A stretch of DNA of 64,000 nucleotides, taken from positions 5,260,234 to 5,324,233 of the forward strand of contig JAGGNK010010892.1 in assembly GCA_017590115.1 (NCBI GenBank). Direction: 5' to 3'. The DNA comes from Montifringilla adamsi (taxonomy: Eukaryota; Chordata; Aves; Passeriformes; Passeridae). The position numbers and the translations under genes are program-made. The notes under the pieces are model-generated. The model searched no databases and was not told where the DNA came from. It saw only the letters and a list, made by a program, of their open reading frames with translations. Every line of letters starts with the position of its first letter. The first letter of the stretch is position 1. Of the stretch, positions 36,411-50,138 are shown piece after piece.

Positions 36411-39400
36411 ATTTACACTGAGCTTTTAATCATTTACATGTTGAATTTCAAGGCTCATTCTTTCAGTATATTCTTAAGATTTTGAAATGGACTGCTTCAA
36501 TAGGTCTGATTCAATACCTGACACTCTGGAGGTATCTTTTATTTTCCATGACCTAAAGAGGTTTTAGAGATATCAAAATGTAAGATATAAAAAATCCAAA
36601 CCAACCAACCAAAATAAAAAAAAATCCCAAACTCCCCCCCCCAAAAAAAAAAAACAAATCCCAAAACCAAACAAAAAAAGTGAACAAAAACAAACCAAAA
36701 AAGGAAAACAATTTAAAAAAAAAAACAACCAAAAAAACCTACTTGAAAATAAGTAAGTAGAGAGGTAGGTCAAGTTGGTAGGAAAACTGGAATGCCATAA
36801 GTGTAAAAGCAACATCTTTGTTTTCACGATTGTATGAGTCCCCATAATTCCAGAGTTGAAGTGAACATCCACACTTGAGCACAGCTTCAGACTGGTAAGA
36901 TGATAAATAAAACTGAAGTTCAAGTCATTAGTTAGCCCATAACACAAACAGTGATGTAATATCCAGCAACTTTGCTTAGAAGCTGTACTTCTTAGAAAAA
37001 AAAAAAAGAAAAACTTAAAAATCAATTTTCTGCAGTAGAAAAGCCAAAGGCAGAAGTTCTAAAGTATAGTTGTTACTGAACCAGAATGGTCCAAATCCTG
37101 GAAAAATTTTGGACCTGGTTTCTACTTCTGGCAGCTTCATCCCATTAGAGCTTTGTCATCTTGCTTGAAAACTCATTTTTCACCCCATTCTCATTCCAAT
37201 CCTGCCAAGCACATTCAGGAACTGAGACACCCTCCATTTTCCCATTGGAATTCCAGGAGTTGAGCTTTGAGTCTCTTTTTAGACATAAAAATTTTCAATT
37301 TCTTTGGTTTGCCCAAGCGCTTTCCAATAAATGAGTGGTGTTCTTGGAGTGCCTTCCAGACACTGCCACACCAATCTCAAATGAATATCCCCCCTCCTAC
37401 TGAAGTTGCTCCCATTTTCCCATTTGAGAACTCCATTTGCACTTTGACAGCCCTTTTCCACATCAATCCCAAACCCTTTTGCATTCCTGCTTCCCAGAAC
37501 AGCATTTCTCAAATGCGCAACACACATTTTTTTCCTTGGGTGTTTGTCCATCGTTACTTTGCTCTTAGAATGTTTGTTATTTTCCTGTGGGCAGTTCATC
37601 CATTAATATGCCACTTGCAGAAATTTGTCTTCATCCTTACTTCCCACTTATGGGCTACACATGGATTTTCCTCCTTCCGTGGAAAAGCTGTGCCTCACAG
37701 AGCTTTGTAGACAGTCCAGATCTCTCACTGACCTTGCACAGATAGCCAGGATTGCTCCAATGATTTCCTTCCATATGGGACGCAACATCCAAGTGCCTCA
37801 CCCCAGGATTTTCCACACACAGACAAGAGCAATGCAAATAACCTTATTCTTGTTTTCTTTTCCCTCATTTCTAGTGGAGGCACACAAGTACAGCAGATAA
37901 AGTTTGCAGCTACTCCATGTGAATCCAATGGCTCTGAGTGTTCTTAAATGTCTGTGCCACAGTTATTCTAACACAACCTTGCCAGGATGTGGAAGGAGTG
38001 TCCAGAAACCTCTCTTTCTTCCCATCAGCAGCCAGAAAGGTCTCCCTTCCCTGCCACTCAGCACTCTCAGCTGGGACAGGCAAACATGTGTCATCAATAT
38101 GTAAGTGGTGCCCTCAAGAAGAAATTGTGTTTACAAACCAAGATTAATTTGAGTCAGACTCTCTCATTGAGGTTGTCAAGGACATAGGCAGGGATAAAAG
38201 TAGGATATTTAGAAACCCCATTACACATACAACACAAATTAAAGACTTTTAGCATTCTCTTTTAAATTTAATCCCTCAGTCATTGCCCCTTCAAGTTTCC
38301 CTTCAGCAGGCGTGTCTGCCATAAGCTAAGCAGGAATTCCTCCCTTCTCTATGGATCCAAGGGAAGCAGGGAGCCCCTGGGGGGGCTCTGCTCCAGCATC
38401 CTGATCCCAGGGTACAGCTGTGCTGTATCAGAGCCAGCCCCATGACCTGGAGCAGGGAAGAAACACCCAGGGCCCCAACAATAGAACATCCTGGATTGAT
38501 CACCACAGCTGCAGCTGCACCCCATCTCCTGGGTATGTAGTGCGCAGCGGGAGCCTCTGCCAAGAGCACAGCTCCTGCTCCTCACTCTGCTTCCATCCTC
38601 AGCAAATAGGTAATCACGTGGACCTCAGCACCTCTCCTGGCTCTGTCCTCTGACTGTCAAGCAAGTTGCTTAAAACTGATCAGCGGGAACAGCCAGACAG
38701 CAAATTCATTCTGTTTTTACCACCAGATAGAAACTGACCATTGTACTGAGTTATCACATTAACCCATGGCCAGAAGGATTGTTGTTGCCCAAAGGATTTC
38801 AGAGGAGAATCCACCATCAACCTCCACCAGTCACAGACAAAATATTCTATTAAGAAAAAACAACTTCACATTTTAGATGTCTGCATTGTAACATAAAAGC
38901 TGATTTGTTTCTGAATGTACAAATAGAACAAACCCCAAAACAACAGAGGCTTCAAAAGGAATACCAACAGGAAGTCTCTCATATCCATGTCAGTAAAGCC
39001 TCTATCTAGTCATGAACTGGAAGAGAGGAGAAGGACTTGACAAAAAAGTAATGTCTTACAAGACAAAGCAAGCTCTTACAAGATAACAAAGGGATAAATA
39101 TTTAAAATAACAATTTCTCTGGAAAATGAAAATGAAGCAGCAATAGCTTGACAGCTTCCTCTTTCATAATATTCCAAGGCACTTCCCTGGTTTCTCTTCT
39201 TACATGCTCACCCTTCTACAGACAGTTCGACAGAGCTAGAAATCATCGTATTTTAGATTTCCCCCATATGAGCTAGAAAGACTTAAACATGCAGAAAATG
39301 AGGAACAAGAGAGACCACTTCAAGAATGTTTTTTTTTTTAAATCCCCTAAATCATAGTATGAAGGCATGAGTACATTTTCAAGCAATCAAAGAGTCCTGT

Positions 39401-42400
39401 CCCTCAGCTCCAAACAACCCTGGGACCAGGAACACATGTCATTTCAAAGAGACAAAATATTATAAAAGGTTGATGGTATTAAAACAAAGTACTAGAATTA
39501 AAAACAGGAAACAAACTGAAACTCCTCAGAGACAGCTTAAGTTCCAGGCTGCACCTTGAAGGAAAGCTAAATAGCCATCTCAGATTAGGTGCTAATTGTT
39601 AAACTGGTGAAGCTGGGTGAGATGCTTTCAGTAAGGCAGAGAATAGTCAGGTAATTATCACTGACTTAATGGCCCTGTGGATAATTAAGCCACATGGATC
39701 CAAGCCCTGTGGATAATTAAGCTGTTACACGGCCATTGGCTTGACTCAAATCCTAGCAAAATTTTGGAGTAGAAGGTGGAGAACTTGATTAAAGATGACT
39801 TGAGTGGAGTAAGGAGATTATTTGGCACAGTCAAGGTCACTACCTCTGCTTGTAATGAATCATGAACAAGCTGCACAGTAGAGCGATGTGGATAACCAAC
39901 AAACTGGAAGAGAAGTAATTTATATTTAGCAGTTCTACAGGCTCAACCTGTTCACCTGAGCTGGGAGATTATTAGGAAATTACTTGCTCATCCAGGCACC
40001 TCTCAGGAGGGAAAAAGAAAGTAAATGCATTTTTCACAATGAAGAAGAAGGTTTAGAAAGATTCAGTTTCTAGAAATTGAAATAAGAAAAATTTAGATCA
40101 ATGAATTACCAGAGATGTTATCGCTTGGTTCAGTTAAGCCTGAACTACTGAAATGTAGGCAGGGTCTCTAGCCTGTCCTGGAAGAAATCAGACCATGTGA
40201 TCCCAATGGTTTTGTTTGCTTTTGCAAGCTGCAGCTTCATTACAGCTTTTCCCCCTCCTAGGTATTTAGCTGCACTTTATTTATCCAGTCCTGTTTTGGG
40301 GATTTCAGGCTACTTTCTTGATGTTCCTCTAAACTATGGGTTCAGTAGTCTCTTCTAAATCCATTGCAAACACAATAATGAGCACAATAGCTCTGGTACA
40401 GGCCACATCCCTGAAACCATTTACAAGAGCTACATCGTTCATCCCTGTCCCTGCAAACAGGCTTTAGAATTCTTGATTCCCTGGGCCTTTTCCACCTGGG
40501 TAGAACCCAGTTCGCATCAGAGTTACTTCTTTAGAAGTTAGTTCTAAGTATTTATCTTACTAATCTATTTCTGGTTTTAAGATTCACTCCATCCTCAATT
40601 GTGGCATCTGACATCTGTATGGAAAGTGAGACAAGGATCCAACCCTTGATGGGGCTTTATATGCACCATCACACTGGATTGTTCCTGGGAGGACAGATTT
40701 GTCTGGTTTGGGGACTCTTTTTGAATCTGTGTTAGTTTTGAATATGAGAAGTGTCAGAGCAGACTGACTGACAGACATCTAATTAATTCCTAAATCTCCC
40801 TGACTTTGGAGACTGAATAACTCTATCCAGGCTAGGATTGCAGTGCTTCCCTACTCTGCATGTGGCAAAGGTTTCCCTTTTGTCTCCTCTGAACCTTTTC
40901 TCCTGTAATTCAAACCTCAGCTTGTTGTTCTCTCCATCCTGAACAAAGAGCATAGCATCTGAGCAGGGATGGCTCCAAACAGGCAGCAGGAGAGAGGAGA
41001 ACAAGCAGAGTCATTTATCCTGAATTCTAGAGGCCGTGCTGGACAAGTTTTTCTTCGAAGAGGACTCTTCCTTTTCAGTCTTAACCACAGCTATCTCTGA
41101 AAGCCAGTTAGTCTGGGTTCCTCACTGCCATAAAGTGTGATTCCCACCTTTTCGCCTGAAATTGAGCACAGAGAACTCAGCTGAAGATCCTCCATAGGGA
41201 AATTTGTTTTCTTCATTTCCAGCCTGTCCAAGCTCAAATGGTTTTGGTCTAAACAGTCTGACATATGCCTAATTACAGGGACTTGATAAACCAGCATAAC
41301 TGTGAGAGAAAAATACACACAGGATGGTTTGAAAGAGTGTGCTGAACTGTCCCCTCCCTCACATACACACACACAGAGTTAAAAATGGTTGTCTTTATAT
41401 ATGTGTACACAATAATATATACAGCATCTGTAAATCAGGGGTTTTAAATATATGGAAGCCCAATTATGCCTGTCATTGCATATTCCTGCATTTGGCAAAT
41501 CTTTTTATATTGTCTGACCTTCCTAACTGCTCTGTAGGCATCAAGGAGCCCCAAAGATTTGGAGATCATAGGAAGGGTTGATGTAAAAAAGGGAACTTTT
41601 GCCTGTGGAGTATAAGGAAATTGGGTGTAAAGCACAGGACCACTGGAGGTGTTGCTGGATCACCTTTTTTCTCAAGCAATTATTATTTGCTGGCATTCAT
41701 TCTGACTTGCACACATTTTTGCTTCACATGGGTGACCAAAATTGGACATGATTCTCTAAATGAAAACCAGGATGTGGATAAAATTTTGAACACATTCATA
41801 TTTCAGTTTCAAAATACCTCTCTAGACACACCCTAGAATTCAATTGCCTTTTTATGCACAGCTGCATCATATTCTCTCTTTTGGTCATGCTGTGAACAAT
41901 ACAGCCGGTTCTTCTCCTATAATTTGAAATCCAGAAGTCGTTACCTTCAGAATTTGGTGGCTTTTTGCTCTCAAGTTGCAGTGTTTAAATGTGACCTCTG
42001 CACTGTTGTATCTCATTCAGTTTCACTGCTTCATTCCTCAGGATTATCCAGCTGGAGATGCTGAGGACAAAGGTAGGGAAGCAATAAAAGTGTGCAAAAG
42101 AAAAAGAACTAAATACATGTCAGGCAAGAGAAAACTGCCAAAAGGGAATTCTGTCAAAAGTAACAGGGCACAGTGGATGGCTGAAAATGAAAGAAAAAAA
42201 CCCCCAGAAAGTAGGACTAGAAAACTGAAATAAAAGGAGCAAGAAGGGTAGATCGAGTTCAGTAAGTTTAAAAAATGTTAAAGGTAGAATTGCAGAGAAA
42301 CAGCATATTACATCAAACACTACAGAATTCTCTCTGATGCACTTCTGTCTGCACAACACAATTCATTTTAGTGAACTGATTGTGGGGTCAGTATAGGGGA

Positions 42401-44197
42401 GCTAGAGAAGACACAGTGCCTCTTGGACCAGGCCCCTGTACTTGAGAATGACAAAAAGATACACAAAAGACCAGACAGATCTGGAAGAAAGAACCAAAGG
42501 AAGGAGAATGAGCTGAGATAAGGCCTCCAATGCCACTTGTCAGTTTTACTTTGGTCAATAGTATGTTACAGGCTTTTTTTCAATTTGAGGGTGAAAAGGA
42601 GCAGAAATCTAGATGTAACACACTGGCATCCCGTAGAAATCCCAATCCTAGAAATTAATGTATTTTTTTTTTCTTCTATTTAAAAACAAGTGAAGATGAC
42701 ACCATTTTGTACAGATGAATAAGGATTTTAACCCATTTTATTAAAAGGGAAACTGAGTTCTTTCAGCTACCTAGCCACTGCAGGGAGGAGTTTAGTGTCC
42801 TGCCATCCCACTATGCTCCAAGTGAGGGTCTTGCACAGGCAGGAATGTCCCTGTCTGGCAGCATCTGAGCACATGGATGAAGTCCCTGACTTGCAAGGGG
42901 TGTAAAAACCAAGCTTCACTTGCAGCTCTGCCTCCAGGGTCATTCCTGGGGAGCCTAAGGGAAATTATGTGGGTTGGAGGAGAACATTAGTTGGTAGTTT
43001 TAAATATAGATGTATTAGAGGAAAACTAAAAATAGCCTCAATTGTTACCCTTAAAAGAAAACAGACTTGGACCTAATTTTGTTTGGAAGTCTGAAAAAAT
43101 TTGAATTTCAGCTACAGACATGGCTGTCTCCATAGACAGCACATGGATCAGTTTTAACCACATGGAGTTTATATTTACACCCAAGCACCATAGCTGAGTG
43201 CTTTACATTTTCTAAAAATGAGCCAAAATCCAAAGGTAGGACATGAAATAATGAATGAAGTGTGAGACTGGAACACTCTTGGAACCTGCTTTCCACAACC
43301 ACGGGCAATTTTTTATGAGCAAATCAGAAAAGAGAAGTTAGAATGAAAGATGCCCAGAAATAAGTACACAAATGGGTTAATCCAATAGTGACATTTATCC
43401 TGGCTCTTGAATAACAAAAACCAGATATTGGAATCAATAATCATTGACTGAGAAATAAGGAATTGTGTTCAGATCAAGCACAACATCTCTTGCAGTTTGT
43501 GTAAATGCATTTGTGCAATGATTATGGTAGTTAGGTGTACAAGTTAACCCGAATTCCTGATTCAATGTCAAAACCCTGTGGGATTAGCACTGAACTGCTC
43601 ATGGCTTCCAGAACAGCTGAATTTGGCAGAACTGGGGTAATTATAACCCCAGTGACCTGAGCTAATGAAACACAAACCCTGCAGAGATATGTCCATGCAA
43701 GCACTGGGGCTGGCAGTGGCCATGACATTTCTCTCCAGGCAATGTAGTGGTATTTATTGTCCTGCATCTCTCGGTGCTGCAGAAAAGAGGAAAACTGGGA
43801 GTATTTTGAGGGTTTCTATTATGATCAGTAGCAGATGGGGATACATGGGGTATCTCCCAAAGGGAAAAACCTAAAAAAAAACCAAACTGAACCTGCACTG
43901 AAGGTCAAGTGGAAGGGATGGATGTGCACACAGAGACCTCCCTTACTGGGAAATAGCCTTCCCCTCTCCTGGCAAACTCACTGAAGGTGAAAAGATTAGA
44001 AAACATTTGGAAACTGGGCTTCATGAGCAATGCCAGAGAAAGCCTTCATCTGAGTCTGCAGGCTGAGATGCAGGCTGTATAAAACAACCTGCTTGGATCC
44101 TCCTCCCAACAGCATGAACAGTGGCACAACTGCCAAGTGGAACTTGAGTAAAACATGAATAGATCCAAATGCTGAGGAAAACATAGTCCCTGGTGTA
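36411..44197. other. Long repeat-poor non-coding stretch
   Basis: 7.8 kb upstream of ASIP with no CR1 or LTR that I recognise. It includes an A/C-rich tract (36590-36740) and a short duplication: an 18-base word, ccctgtggataattaagc, at 39673-39690 and again at 39705-39722. The frames at 37267-37710 and 41976-42233 show no known domain. Either non-coding ASIP exons or conserved enhancers could be hidden here; I cannot identify any. Confidence 0.5.
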
Positions 44198-44385
44198 GAA
44201 TCACAAAATCATAGAAGCACAGAATGATTTGGGTTGGAAGGGACCTTAGAGATGATCCAGTGCCAACCCCTGTCACCTCCCACTAGACCAGGTTGCTCCA
44301 AGCCCCGTCCATCCTGGCCTTGGACACTTCCAGGGATGGGGCATCCGTGTACCTGCAAAATAAGAAATTCCTTTCAATTTGTTCT
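44198..44385 (-). mobile_element. CR1 LINE, 3' end
   Basis: It begins with the reverse-complement tail (aatcacaaaatcatagaagc), then gatttgggttggaagggacc and ccttggacacttccagggat. It is a 5'-truncated copy. Confidence 0.92.
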
Positions 44386-45459
44386 TTTGGACGTGCTCAA
44401 GAATTTGCGTTAGAGCATGAAAATGGTCTAAGAACTAAGACCAGAACACAAGAGGGGGACAGGAACATGCTGGTATTTCCCTTCTCATGCTTCCTAGGAT
44501 CCACTTCAACACGTGAAGGGCAGACCCCACCCTAACCCAGCTGGAATCGAGCATGCATTGAGTGTATTTCCAATCTGCAGTCACATTTCCATATTAAGGT
44601 CTCACTCAACTTTCCTCTTATTTTAATAGTGTAGGAAAAAAGGCAGATGTGCTGGGTGGGGATGGCAAAGAGCTGTCCAGGGGGGCATGGGAGAACATGG
44701 GGAGGGGATTGAGGAGTTCAGGTGTCCACCCAAAACCCAAAAACTCTCTGCAAGGTCTGGCCCAGTCACTGTTCTTTCAGAGGTGTGTGGCAGGCCCACA
44801 CCAAAAAGGGGCACTGAGATTATCAGTCCAGTCCTCCAGCACTGAGTGAAACAACTGAAATTCAGCGAGATTCAGGTCAGAATCCAAACAGAGCCACCAA
44901 CAGAGTTCTGTGGTGGCACAATTTCAATTGTACAATTTCCATAAATTTCAATTTAAATTATTTTGTGGTTTAAGGAGGAGTAACAGCTATTTCTTTGGTT
45001 TTCCTCATGTGTTTTCACATCTTTACAGCCCTGGAAAAGCACCTATCTTTTCTGTGTATATTCTGTGCAGTCAATCCTAAGCTGTTAGGAAACTTCCAAG
45101 GCAAAGGAAGCCCTGTGGCTGGGTCAGGAGAGCTCTGCGGGGGATACTGGTGATTCCCATTTGTCTCAGGGGGATCCATTCCTTTCCCTCCAAGTCCTCC
45201 TTAACACACCATTTCCCTTTTTACTGCTATTCCTTTGCTGAAACCTGAGGATTGAGGTGGGATTGCTCTGCAGACTGGATAGGATGGTTCTAGGTGACCA
45301 TGCAGTTCCCTCAGGAGGTCCTCAGTCACCCCATTAACTTCCATGTTTCATTTCCCAAATTTTTCAGTCTCTCACCATCTAAAAATCTCAACACTTCTCA
45401 AGGCAGCCACTAATTCCTGGTTTTTTTCTTGCATTCCCTTTTTTTCCTGTCCTCTCCTA
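44386..45459. other. Non-coding, nothing recognised
   Basis: Unique sequence between CR1 fragments. The frames here (44649-44849 +, 44623-44814 -) are short and have no family signature. Confidence 0.55.
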
Positions 45460-45545
45460 TGGTTTAGTGGGCATGGTGGTGTTTGTTCAAAGGTTGGACT
45501 TGGTGATCTTGGAGTTCTTTCCCAGCCTTAATGATTCCAGGATCC
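45460..45545 (+). mobile_element. CR1 LINE, short 3' end
   Basis: It reads ggtttagtgggcatggtggt, then aaggttggacttggtgatct and ttcccagccttaatgattcc, the classic CR1 3' terminus. Strongly 5'-truncated. Confidence 0.85.
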
Positions 45546-46627
45546 TTTTCAAAGCAGAAGCTCAGCAGCCCAGTGAAGATTCACTGAGTGCTGTAAAATG
45601 GTTTTCTGTATTTTATAGGTCTTTGTTCACCTACTTTACCATCTCATTTTCCCAAGCAGCTCTTTTCAGCTCTATATAAAGATGCTGATTAATTTGAATC
45701 AACCTGAAGTTGTCAGAAAATCTAGCTAAGAAAATTTAAACTTGTCCCTCTACAGTGTTCATGGCAACTTTTTGCTTTAATGTCTGACATTCTTCACTCG
45801 GTTGTGGATGAAGATGAATCTCTGAACAGAGTGAAATCAGCTGTGACAAGAAATGAGTTCTCCTCAAAAGTTTAATATACATGGGTGTTTCCAAGCAAAC
45901 CAAATTTCTATGAAGACTTTTAATATGACACTACAAAAAAAAATTTACTAAAAAGAGAAAAATGTTTCCCATCATCTGTCATTTTCCAAATTTAAATTCA
46001 GGAAACGTGTTTGTGAAAGACAACAATTGGGGTAAAGATTAAAATACTTTATTTACATATTGAATATAACAATCCAAAGCAGAGAGGCAATGGCACAGAA
46101 AAGGGTACTGTGATCTCTGATGACAGTCAACAAACTTTCAAATGTCTGCCTTTGTTTTGGTTTTAAATAAAATTCTGTCATTCCCGTGACAATCAAGGCC
46201 CCTGCAACATGTTAACTATTTCCTTACATAATTTGCTAAACTGCAGCTAAAGTTCACTGCTTAAATTTCATCGCTGGGCAAGACCAAGTCTCCAGAACCA
46301 AAAATTAAAGTTCTCCTTGCTCATTTTAGTAACATTAGGGAAATTGGAACTCTCCTCTCAAGATTTCACTATTAAAGCTACTTACTCTAAATTGTTAGGG
46401 GCTCAAAAGGAAAATAAACTTTTAAATGTAAGTGCTCAGAGAGAAACAGATGTGAAGACAGCTAGAGGTAAGGAAAATAGTTTGATTGCTTTAATCAGCC
46501 TTTGATGAGTCCCAGAAGGAAAATAATGGGCAAAATGGAAAAGTAAACCTCTCTTTGATGTCAGAAAAAGAAAACAAACTTAAGGAAGGGTTTTGCAATA
46601 TGATGCAAAAGAGGAAACCCAAGATTA
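45546..46627. other. Non-coding, nothing recognised
   Basis: AT-rich unique sequence with no gene or repeat family recognised. Confidence 0.55.
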
Positions 46628-46790
46628 GTCATAGTATCATGGAATATCCTGAGGTTGGAAGGACCCACAAGGAACATCAAGTCCAACTTCTGGCCCTGCA
46701 CAGACACCCCAAAAATCCCACCCTGTGCCTGAGAGCATTGTCCAAACACTCCTCGAGTTCTGGTGGGTTTGGGGCCATGAACACCTTTTT
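46628..46790 (-). mobile_element. CR1 LINE, 3' end
   Basis: The antisense CR1 tail (atagtatcatggaatatcct) is followed by gaggttggaaggacccacaa and tctggccctgcacagacacc, a CR1 group different from the copies at 44198 and 48690. Confidence 0.88.
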
Positions 46791-47475
46791 ACTCCAGCTC
46801 TGATTCCACTTTTCTCCTCCTTCATCCCTCCATGAGCTCAGCCCTCACAGACTCTGCTGCCCCAGGGAGCGTTGCTTTTCCAGCCAATGGACAGAATTTT
46901 GCAGAACAAATGTGTATTCCCCAAATATGTGCAATTTCCAGGTTCAAACACTCACCCCAGGGCTGTACAATCCCTACCACCCAAGTGCTTGTGATTAAAA
47001 ACCCCCATGTGCACCAGGGTTCAAACCAAGCCAGGTTTGCATTTCCACCCCAGCCGTGGTTCAGGTGTTGCTGTTTGAAGTAAACAGATGTCAGATGTAA
47101 AATTTTACTGTTTGCTCAGACAAAATCACATCCATTGGAAATTTTACTGAGATAAAGACAACGAAATACAACAGAAACAACATTTTGGGGCGGAACTGGG
47201 GGCAGGCCAACATGATATCCATCAGGCAGCTTTGTACCAGCCAAAATTCCGGGTGGGCAGCACACAGTGACCTGAGCACCACAGGTATCTTACAGAGCAT
47301 ATCCTACAATGAGGTTAAAAAGTTGATTTAAAAACTAAAGTCTGCAGCATGAACACCACTATGTGCAAAGCAAAACAGCTTCTAGCTCACAGCTTGCTCT
47401 TGTGATTCTAGCTCAGAGCAGGGAAATAATTAGAGCCCAAATGTCTCCATCCACCTGCCACAGACAAGCCCTCTG
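46791..47475. other. Non-coding, nothing recognised
   Basis: Unique sequence between two antisense CR1 fragments, without a supported gene. Confidence 0.55.
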
Positions 47476-47700
47476 TCATGGAATTTTGGAATAGATTGGG
47501 TTGGAAGTGAACTTAAAAGGTAATTCAGTCCAACTCCCTGCCATGAGCAGGGACATCATCTAAATCAGGTTGCTCAAAGACCTTCCAACCTGACCTTAAA
47601 TGTTTTCTGGGATTGGGCATGACCACCTTCCTAGAAAACCTTTGCCAGTGTTTTATCACACTCACCATAAAAAATTTCTTTATTTTCTTTAGGCATAAAT
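47476..47700 (-). mobile_element. CR1 LINE, 3' part
   Basis: It starts gtcatggaattttggaatag, gattgggttggaagtgaact, and continues through ccctgccatgagcagggaca to aaaaatttctttattttctt, all antisense CR1. It is an old, diverged copy. Confidence 0.9.
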
Positions 47701-48689
47701 CTGAAAAATCAGGAAACTTTAATGTATAGCAGGCCAAGATTTTTAGGCAATATATTATATTTGACCAACTGTATATTTGGAAAACATAGACAAGCTTTTG
47801 GGCACACAAGTCATTATTTAGTTCTTGTATGAATTGCAAACATCTACCTAGAACATGAGCATCACCAGGAATACTCAGGCTGGTAAAATCTGTTAGATGA
47901 AAAGAAACTCCAGTTGTGAGCTGTGAATGGTTATGACCTAATGGCTATTTACACACGTAGGTATGTGTTAGAGCAGTTTTTAGGAAGCATCAAGAAATCT
48001 CAGTGAGGTTTGGACTTCTTTTGTAAAAGGAGATGGGGAAGAGAAAATAAAAGGGCAACTCTTCTGAAGATAAGAAAAACAAGGGGATGGGATCCTGACC
48101 TAGCAAATATTTTCACATACTCTCATTATAAATGGGCAATTGCCCCAGGCGAGGGCTGAGCTTCTGTACAAGAGTTTGCAAGATTAGAGTAGGTAAAGAA
48201 TTAACACAGTAGTGTCACCTTGTTACTTTCCTAAACTGCAGCAACTGGAAATTCAAGCCCATTGTTTTACTATGGCAAAAAAATTCTTATGGCAAGACTT
48301 GTTCCTTTTGGTTACTGGAATTTTTAGAGTCTTCTAAATAAGATGCACTTTCTTCTCTCAGATTCAGAATCAAATCAAAGGCTCTTCACATCTGATATGA
48401 TAAAATTTGAATCAGCTCATTCAAAGGAGACTCCTACCCACAGCCATGACTCTGTTCCAGCCAGGGTCTGAACTTTCACATCTGCTTTGAATGATTCCAG
48501 CTGTGCAGCATTTCAGGCACAGCAGCACTGCCTTCCCAGAGGTTAATCCTCCCCTGTGAAACTTCAGGCTCAGACAGATCTCTTTCAGTTGCAGCTCATG
48601 CAGATGTATAAATCACAAAGGATCCAGCACGTGCATCCCTGCAAATCCCAATGGAGCCCAGACAGATCCAGGAGTGAATTATGGACTGT
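47701..48689. other. Non-coding, nothing recognised
   Basis: Unique sequence upstream of the ASIP leader exon. No exon recognised. Confidence 0.55.
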
Positions 48690-49062
48690 CAGAATGGTTT
48701 GGGTTGGGAGAGATCTTAAAGCCCATCCAGTTGCAACATGGACAAGGACACCTTCCACTATCCCAGGCTGCTCCAAGCCCCATCCAGGCTGGCCTTGGAC
48801 ACTTCAGAGATCCAGGGGCAGCCACAGCTGCTCTGGGCACCCTGTGCCAGGGTCTCAGCACCCTCTGAGTAAAGAACTTCTGTCCCAATCTAAATCGCTT
48901 TTAGTTTAAAACCCTTCGGCCTTGTCCTATCACGTTCTGGATGGATAAGAAGTTGCTCTCCCCTTTTTTGATAAGGGCTGAAGGGGTTCTCATGTCTCCC
49001 TGGAGCCTTGTCTTCTCCAGGCTGAACCCCCCCAGCTCCCAGCCTGGCTCCAGAGCAGAGGT
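48690..49062 (-). mobile_element. CR1 LINE, 3' part
   Basis: Antisense CR1 from tcagaatggtttgggttggg through tgctctgggcaccctgtgcc to ccttgtcttctccaggctga. ORFs on both strands here, including 49071-49565 on the minus strand just beyond it, are not genes. The element ends about 1.1 kb before the ASIP leader exon. Confidence 0.93.
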
Positions 49063-50138
49063 GAGCATCCTCATGGCACAGCTACAGCCACCAGTGGAAG
49101 CAGCCTCGATGCTCCCAGCACTGATTTGGCACAGGAACATAGTGTGCAGGACAGACAATTCCAGAACTGATTCCAAGCACTTGGAATTAGAAGCATAATA
49201 CTGACCATCTCCCAGGGAGGAGTGGTCAGTAGGGCTACAGAAGCAGGTGTAGAACAGACTTGGTGTAGCAACAGTGACCAACTTTTGCCCTCCCAATGCA
49301 GAAACTCTTCATCTTTTAACTCCCCAGTAATGAAGTCATTACAACCAGATGAATGGCCCAAAACATTTCGTTTCACTCGCTCTTTTTTCTGCCTCCAGCA
49401 GCTTTTCACTGACACAAAGCTAACCATAAATCTGGATACTGGCAGTGCCTCTGGGGGAACAAGGCTTCCATAACTCTGACACTGCAGAAAAATGACGCAC
49501 ATGGAAATAAAAATCAGCTTTGAAATACAAGGAAGTACAAGAAAAGGAGTCCAGGCTGGTGACATACTCTGTGTACCCTGCAGGGACTGTCACCTCAGGT
49601 GAATGGCCACACTCCACAGCTCAGGTCCTCCATGAGTATCCCCAAGTCCCAGACCTTGCCACATCTTGGACGTTATTCAGTGCATAACCCCAAGGCACCT
49701 AAACACTTTACAGCAGTGGCCTGTTATAACTCACATGAATTATGGCTGTGATTTATATGGGATTAGAGCAGCCACTTGGAGGTGTAATATAACAAGATAT
49801 TACTTTATGATTTATTTTTAAGACCAGAAAATTAACAGTAAACACAATTTGGGGGGGGGGGGCTTCACATCTTAGGGGAAATAAACCTTTTGAGAAAAGA
49901 ATAAGGAAAAAAATAACATCTCGGGGAGTTGTATTTGAGATAGCAAATACAACTTTAAGGGTTTTTTTGAGCAAATACAACAAAGAGTTTTTCGACTCTT
50001 AGAACTACAATTCTTAGGTGTTCCAGTACCAGAGGAAAGGTGCTGGAAATAAAATAATTGTCAGAGATTTGTTGCTAAAGCTGAACAACATGACAGAAAA
50101 CCATTGCTGAGATTCATATCCCTGCATCACTTCTGCAG
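49063..50138. other. ASIP proximal upstream sequence
   Basis: Unique sequence ending in the exon acceptor. It contains a 12-base G run at 49851-49862. It is intronic if a distal promoter is used; a proximal promoter cannot be excluded. Confidence 0.5.

Noticed and set aside
37267..37710. 147-codon frame on the + strand
   Set aside because: Low-information, Phe/Pro/His-rich translation with no family signature; antisense frames of similar quality exist and there are no splice or promoter features.
41976..42233. Lys/Arg-rich 85-codon frame
   Set aside because: It looks like a nuclear-protein tail, but the residues follow from A/G-rich DNA and no related exon is found nearby.
49071..49565. 164-codon frame on the minus strand
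   Set aside because: It lies against an antisense CR1 and has no recognisable domain; judged a chance frame.
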